From the NCBI GenBank assembly GCA_020638835.1, contig JACKHV010000005.1:261941-325940 (forward strand): DNA of 64,000 nucleotides, read 5' to 3'. The first letter of the stretch is position 1. Every line of letters begins with the position of its first letter. The DNA comes from Planctomycetota bacterium. GTDB lineage: Bacteria > Planctomycetota > UBA1135 > GCA-002686595. This document shows positions 61,326-64,000 of the stretch, in pieces. Under the pieces are notes generated by a model. That model did not search any database. It worked only from the letters and a program-made list of their open reading frames with translations, and was not told where the DNA came from. The translations under genes were made by a program, and so were the position numbers.

Positions 61326-62345
61326 TCACGGGCAGACGACGTCGATCTCGTCGCCGGCGTTCGTGCGGGGCAGGAGCTCACCGTTGGTGCGCTCGCCGCG
61401 CTCGAAGGGCAGGTCCGCCGCTCCCTTGTCGCCGACTTTCTCGACGAGCACGGCCCAGACCGAGGGGTTCGGGATCGATTTGTTCAGCGAGTTCGCCACG
61501 TGGCCGTGGATGCGCATCCAGCCCGACTCGTAGCCCGGCGAGCCGACGATCTCGGCCGGGTCGTGGTTCGTCCAGTCGCGCAGGAAGCTGGTGTTGAAGA
61601 TGCCGGAGATCGACGAGATGCGCACGCGATCCCAGCACTGGAACGAGTACTCGGAAGAGAAGACCTCTTCGTTGTCGTTGTAGATCAGGAAGTCGACGGT
61701 GGTCGTGAAGGCGGTGCCGCCGGACATGCCGATGAAGATCAGCTCCGACTGGTACTGACCGCCTTGACCGAGGAAGCGCGGGATCAGGATCTCGTCCGGG
61801 TTCGTGCCGTACTCGCAACCGTTCATGTCGAGGTGCTCGTCACCGTCGAGGTCGGTGAGCACACCGTCTCCGTAGCCGGTGTAGGAGATCGGGTTGATCG
61901 AGTACTCGAAGCGATTGAGACCGTTGATGGTCATCACGTTGCCGGTGAGCCAGTTGTGCACGGTCGGCTCGTCGTCGGCGTTCTTCGCATAGACGTAGAC
62001 GTAGCCCTGCTCGTGGTCCGGGTTGTGGAAGTTGGTGATCAGCGTCAGCGTGTCACCAGCCGTCAGGGTCTCGGTGTAGTTCGACTCCGCGCACGGCAGC
62101 ACCGCACCGTTCGTGCCGTACTTGCCGATGTAGCGGAACTCGACGTCCGTCGTGCCTTCGTCCTCGTCGAGGTTCACGTTCGTCACGGTCAGGAGCGTGA
62201 CGATGGCCGAGCGGTTGTCGAACTCGGGGTAGACGAGCAGGCTGCCCGCGTTGCGCCCGTCGAGGGCGTTGGCGTCTCCCACCAGGCCGAAGGCGGCGAT
62301 GCAGCCGAGGACGGCGGTGGAGACGAGGCTCCGGTTGATGATCAT
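61326..62345 (-). CDS. Secreted stand-alone domain X protein
   Basis: 339 residues with ribosome site GGAAGGA before ATG 62345 and signal peptide MIINRSLVSTAVLGCIAAFGLVGDANA. The rest is domain X alone: DGRNAGSLLVYPEFDNRSAIVTLLTVTN, FRYIGKYG, CAESNYTETL, DTLTLITNFHNPDHEQGYVYVYAK, VHNWLTGN, RFEYSINPISYTGYG, DLDGDEHLDMNGCEY, ILIPRFLGQGG, TTVDFLIYNDNEEVFSSEYSFQCWDRVR, PFERGERTNGELLP. I do not recognise the domain in any named family. Function unknown. Confidence 0.85.
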   Translation of the reverse strand: MIINRSLVSTAVLGCIAAFGLVGDANALDGRNAGSLLVYPEFDNRSAIVTLLTVTNVNLDEDEGTTDVEFRYIGKYGTNGAVLPCAESNYTETLTAGDTLTLITNFHNPDHEQGYVYVYAKNADDEPTVHNWLTGNVMTINGLNRFEYSINPISYTGYGDGVLTDLDGDEHLDMNGCEYGTNPDEILIPRFLGQGGQYQSELIFIGMSGGTAFTTTVDFLIYNDNEEVFSSEYSFQCWDRVRISSISGIFNTSFLRDWTNHDPAEIVGSPGYESGWMRIHGHVANSLNKSIPNPSVWAVLVEKVGDKGAADLPFERGERTNGELLPRTNAGDEIDVVCP

Positions 62346-62679
62346 GATGTTCCTTCCACGGTGGGCGATGCCTTCCGGACAGCCGGCCCACCTTGGCTAC
62401 GGCCCGGATCCGGCTTGGTCCGCCGCGAGGCATGCGGGGAGTCCCCCTTCCCCCACGGCCGACGGGGGCCGGCCTGGATGGCGACGCGCGGCGTCGCCCC
62501 CATGATGAGGCCACTGCGAAGTCCGGAAATCAACCGTGATCCCGCGGCGGACGGCGAGTTCTTCGCTCTTGGGAAGCCGCCTCTCGAATTCGGGATCGGA
62601 TCACACGGGAGCGGCCCCCGACACCTTCCGGTGGCGGGGGCCGCTCGCTCTGGGTCGAGTCTCGCTCGGGCGCTGGGAC
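62346..62679. other. Intergenic region upstream of the 61326 gene
   Basis: 334 bases. Contains the hairpin at 62609-62646 that ends the lipoprotein gene at 62680. The remainder is GC-rich leader with no gene and no convincing promoter. Confidence 0.5.
62609..62646 (-). terminator. Hairpin downstream of the lipoprotein gene at 62680
   Basis: 12-bp perfect outer stem (62609-62620 with 62635-62646), one mismatch, then 4 bp and loop TTCC. It begins 34 bases past the stop codon. Confidence 0.7.
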
Positions 62680-63279
62680 CTACTTCGGCTGGCCCTCCTC
62701 GAGGGCCGCCGTCTCGGGCTCGTCCGACGCCTTCTCCGACTTGCGTCGGAAGAGGCTCGGGTGCTCCTTGTTGAAGTCCCGGGTGCGGTCGCCGTTCATG
62801 AAGAACCAGTCGCCGCTCTCCCAGACCCAGGTCTCGGTCATGTCGATGTCGGAGGTCAGGCTTCCGGCGTCGGCGTTCGCCGCGTTCTTCAGCTCGGGGT
62901 GCGTCGGGGTCCACTCGACCAGGACCTGCACGTAGGCCGTGGAACCGTCTTGCGCGACGAGTACGGGATCCTGCTTCACGACGTACTTGTGCACCGTGGA
63001 CCCGCTGAGGTACGAGCCGAGGTCCTGCATCTCGCGGCGCTGCTTGGTGAGGAAGGAGTAGGACTGGATCCAGTCGTCGTTCTCGATGAGCTGCCAGCGT
63101 TCGCGGGCGCGCCCGACGAGGCCGGCGAGCTGCGGCTCGCGAGCTGCATCCGACTCCACGGCGGCCTTCGAGGCCTTGCCGGAGCTTGCCGGCGCGGCGT
63201 CGATCTCCTTCGAACAGGCGTTGAGCAGGCTGAGAGCGCCGACGGCGAGAAGGGACAGGGTGAACGCGGTGTGCTTCAT
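62680..63279 (-). CDS. Putative lipoprotein with Ala/Ser-rich linker
   Basis: 199 residues from ATG 63279. Lipobox-like LLNAC (Cys22) after a clean hydrophobic signal (MKHTAFTLSLLAVGALSLL). The N-terminal third is Ala/Lys-rich. The centre reads RARERWQLIENDDWIQSYSFLTKQRREMQDLGSYLSGS and then VQVLVEWTPTHPELKN, SDIDMTETWVWESGDWFFMNGDRTRDFNKEHP, a pattern suggestive of an NTF2/SnoaL-like or cystatin-like beta fold (inference). The C-terminus is charged. Lies between domain-X genes on the same strand; a link with them is possible but unproved. Confidence 0.7.
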   Translation of the reverse strand: MKHTAFTLSLLAVGALSLLNACSKEIDAAPASSGKASKAAVESDAAREPQLAGLVGRARERWQLIENDDWIQSYSFLTKQRREMQDLGSYLSGSTVHKYVVKQDPVLVAQDGSTAYVQVLVEWTPTHPELKNAANADAGSLTSDIDMTETWVWESGDWFFMNGDRTRDFNKEHPSLFRRKSEKASDEPETAALEEGQPK

Positions 63280-63350
63280 GGTGCGGGTGTCGAGGAGCGA
63301 GGTGATCGGTCCGGTGAAACGGAGTTCGTGAGGCGCGTCTCTACGAGCGA

Positions 63351-63382
63351 GGGGGCCGGACGGTTGGAACCGTCCGACCCCC
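63351..63382 (-). terminator. Hairpin downstream of the domain-X gene at 63427
   Basis: 15-bp stem (63351-63365 with 63368-63382), one C/T difference; a further weaker GGGG/CCCC pairing lies at about 63398-63418. Between the gene at 63427 and the lipoprotein start at 63279. Confidence 0.6.
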
Positions 63383-63426
63383 AAGATTACCCGCTCATTC
63401 GGGGCGGGGCCGAAACCCCGTTCGAA

Positions 63427-64000
63427 TTAGAGGCTGCCGTCGAGGCTACGGGCGAGGAGCTTGCCGTTCGCGTTCTGACCGTTCTCGAAGGGCAGGTCAG
63501 CCGCGCCGCGCTCGCCGATGCGCTCGAGGAGCACGGCGTAGATCGCGGGATCCGACAGGGTCGTCGAGGTGCTCGACGCGTGGTGACCTTCCATGCGCAT
63601 CCAACCGGACTCGCGGCTCGAAGCGCCGAGGATCTCGTTCGAGGCGTGGTCCGTGAAGTCACGGAGGAAGGAGTTGTTGAAGATACCGGAGATGTGCGTC
63701 AGACGCACGCGGTCCCAGCAGCGGAAGGTGTACTCGCTCGAGAACACTTCTTCGTTGTCGTTGTAGATGAGGAAGTCGACGGTCGTCGAGAACGCGGCAC
63801 CACCGGTGAGGCCGATGAAGATCAGCTCACTGCGGTAGGAACCACCCTGACCCATGAAACGGGGGACCAGGATCTCTTGGGCGTTCTGCTCGTACTCCGC
63901 GCCGTCAAGGTTGCGGAGGCCGTTGCCGTCGAGGTCGCCGGCGAAGCCTTCGTAGGAGACGGGGTTCATCGAGTACTCGAAGCGCTCGATGCCGTCGATC
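63427..64000 (-). CDS. Domain X protein, 5' part cut by window edge
   Basis: The gene runs past the right edge; the last 190 residues are visible. Aligns with the C-terminal part of domain X: RFEYSMNPVSYEGFAGDLDGNGLRNLDGAEYEQNAQEILVPRFMGQGG, TTVDFLIYNDNEEVFSSEYTFRCWDRVRL, GASSRESGWMRMEGHHAS, AVLLERIGERGAADLPFENGQNANGKLL. The ATG at 63969 is internal: the residues before it match the paralogue at 61326. This is the fourth copy of domain X in 12 kb. Confidence 0.85.
   Translation of the reverse strand, partial: IDGIERFEYSMNPVSYEGFAGDLDGNGLRNLDGAEYEQNAQEILVPRFMGQGGSYRSELIFIGLTGGAAFSTTVDFLIYNDNEEVFSSEYTFRCWDRVRLTHISGIFNNSFLRDFTDHASNEILGASSRESGWMRMEGHHASSTSTTLSDPAIYAVLLERIGERGAADLPFENGQNANGKLLARSLDGSL

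Noticed and set aside
1..64000. tRNA, rRNA and integrase/transposase genes
   Set aside because: I looked for tRNA T-arm signatures (GGTTCGAATCC-like) and for transposase DDE or integrase motifs and saw none. A covariance-model search would be needed to exclude tRNAs fully.

Overview
The window is GC-rich, gene-dense bacterial chromosome. Its protein set points to a member of the Planctomycetota. The indicators are secreted proteins ending in a CxCxNES / WYRDP-type tail, ECF sigma factors paired with Ser/Thr protein kinases, an FHA protein beside them, DUF1573 and PPC-repeat proteins, and pilus/type II secretion ATPases. The lineage is inferred from protein families only; there is no rRNA or tRNA in the window. 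Many long open frames opposite real genes are GC-driven shadows and are left out.

Layout: 1-5462 (minus) is a type IV pilus/type II secretion block (two GspE/PilB ATPases, PilT, and a GspF/PilC cut by the window edge), read from a visible promoter. 5598-10779 holds a His-rich DUF1573 lipoprotein, a small lipoprotein on the other strand, and pyruvate phosphate dikinase. 10771-19281 (minus) carries ADP-forming acetyl-CoA synthetase, an M28 peptidase, and a signalling block: ECF sigma factor, Ser/Thr kinase, FHA protein and a receiver/degenerate-GGDEF protein. Two long palindromes with the same outer tip lie at gene ends here. 19487-21990 holds a SEC-C protein, YebC, and ribosomal proteins S9 and L13. 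22185-28862 holds an unknown membrane protein, a VOC protein, a hybrid histidine kinase, and a second sigma/kinase pair in which the kinase is frameshifted.

29019-38696 (minus) is a tandem array of four secreted PPC-repeat paralogues (5, 5, 3 and 4 modules), at least three of which have their own terminator. 38875-40620 (minus) is a small operon with an FtsQ-like protein, driven by a good promoter. 40894-52081 (plus) holds a Ski2/Mtr4-like helicase, a hydrolase-fold protein lacking its catalytic residues, RecQ with HRDC, YceI, a membrane protein, and a three-subunit molybdenum hydroxylase of the 4-hydroxybenzoyl-CoA reductase type. 52163-64000 (minus) holds a giant 11-repeat surface protein, a second RecQ, and three further secreted proteins that share with the giant one a C-terminal domain of about 300 residues that I do not recognise, plus a lipoprotein.

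Taken together, the right half invests in large cysteine-containing secreted proteins encoded by tandem paralogues. The left half supplies secretion/pilus machinery, sigma/kinase signalling and central carbon enzymes. The most promising novel material is the unrecognised ~300-residue domain family (52163-64000), the modular PPC array, and the constant-tip palindromes.
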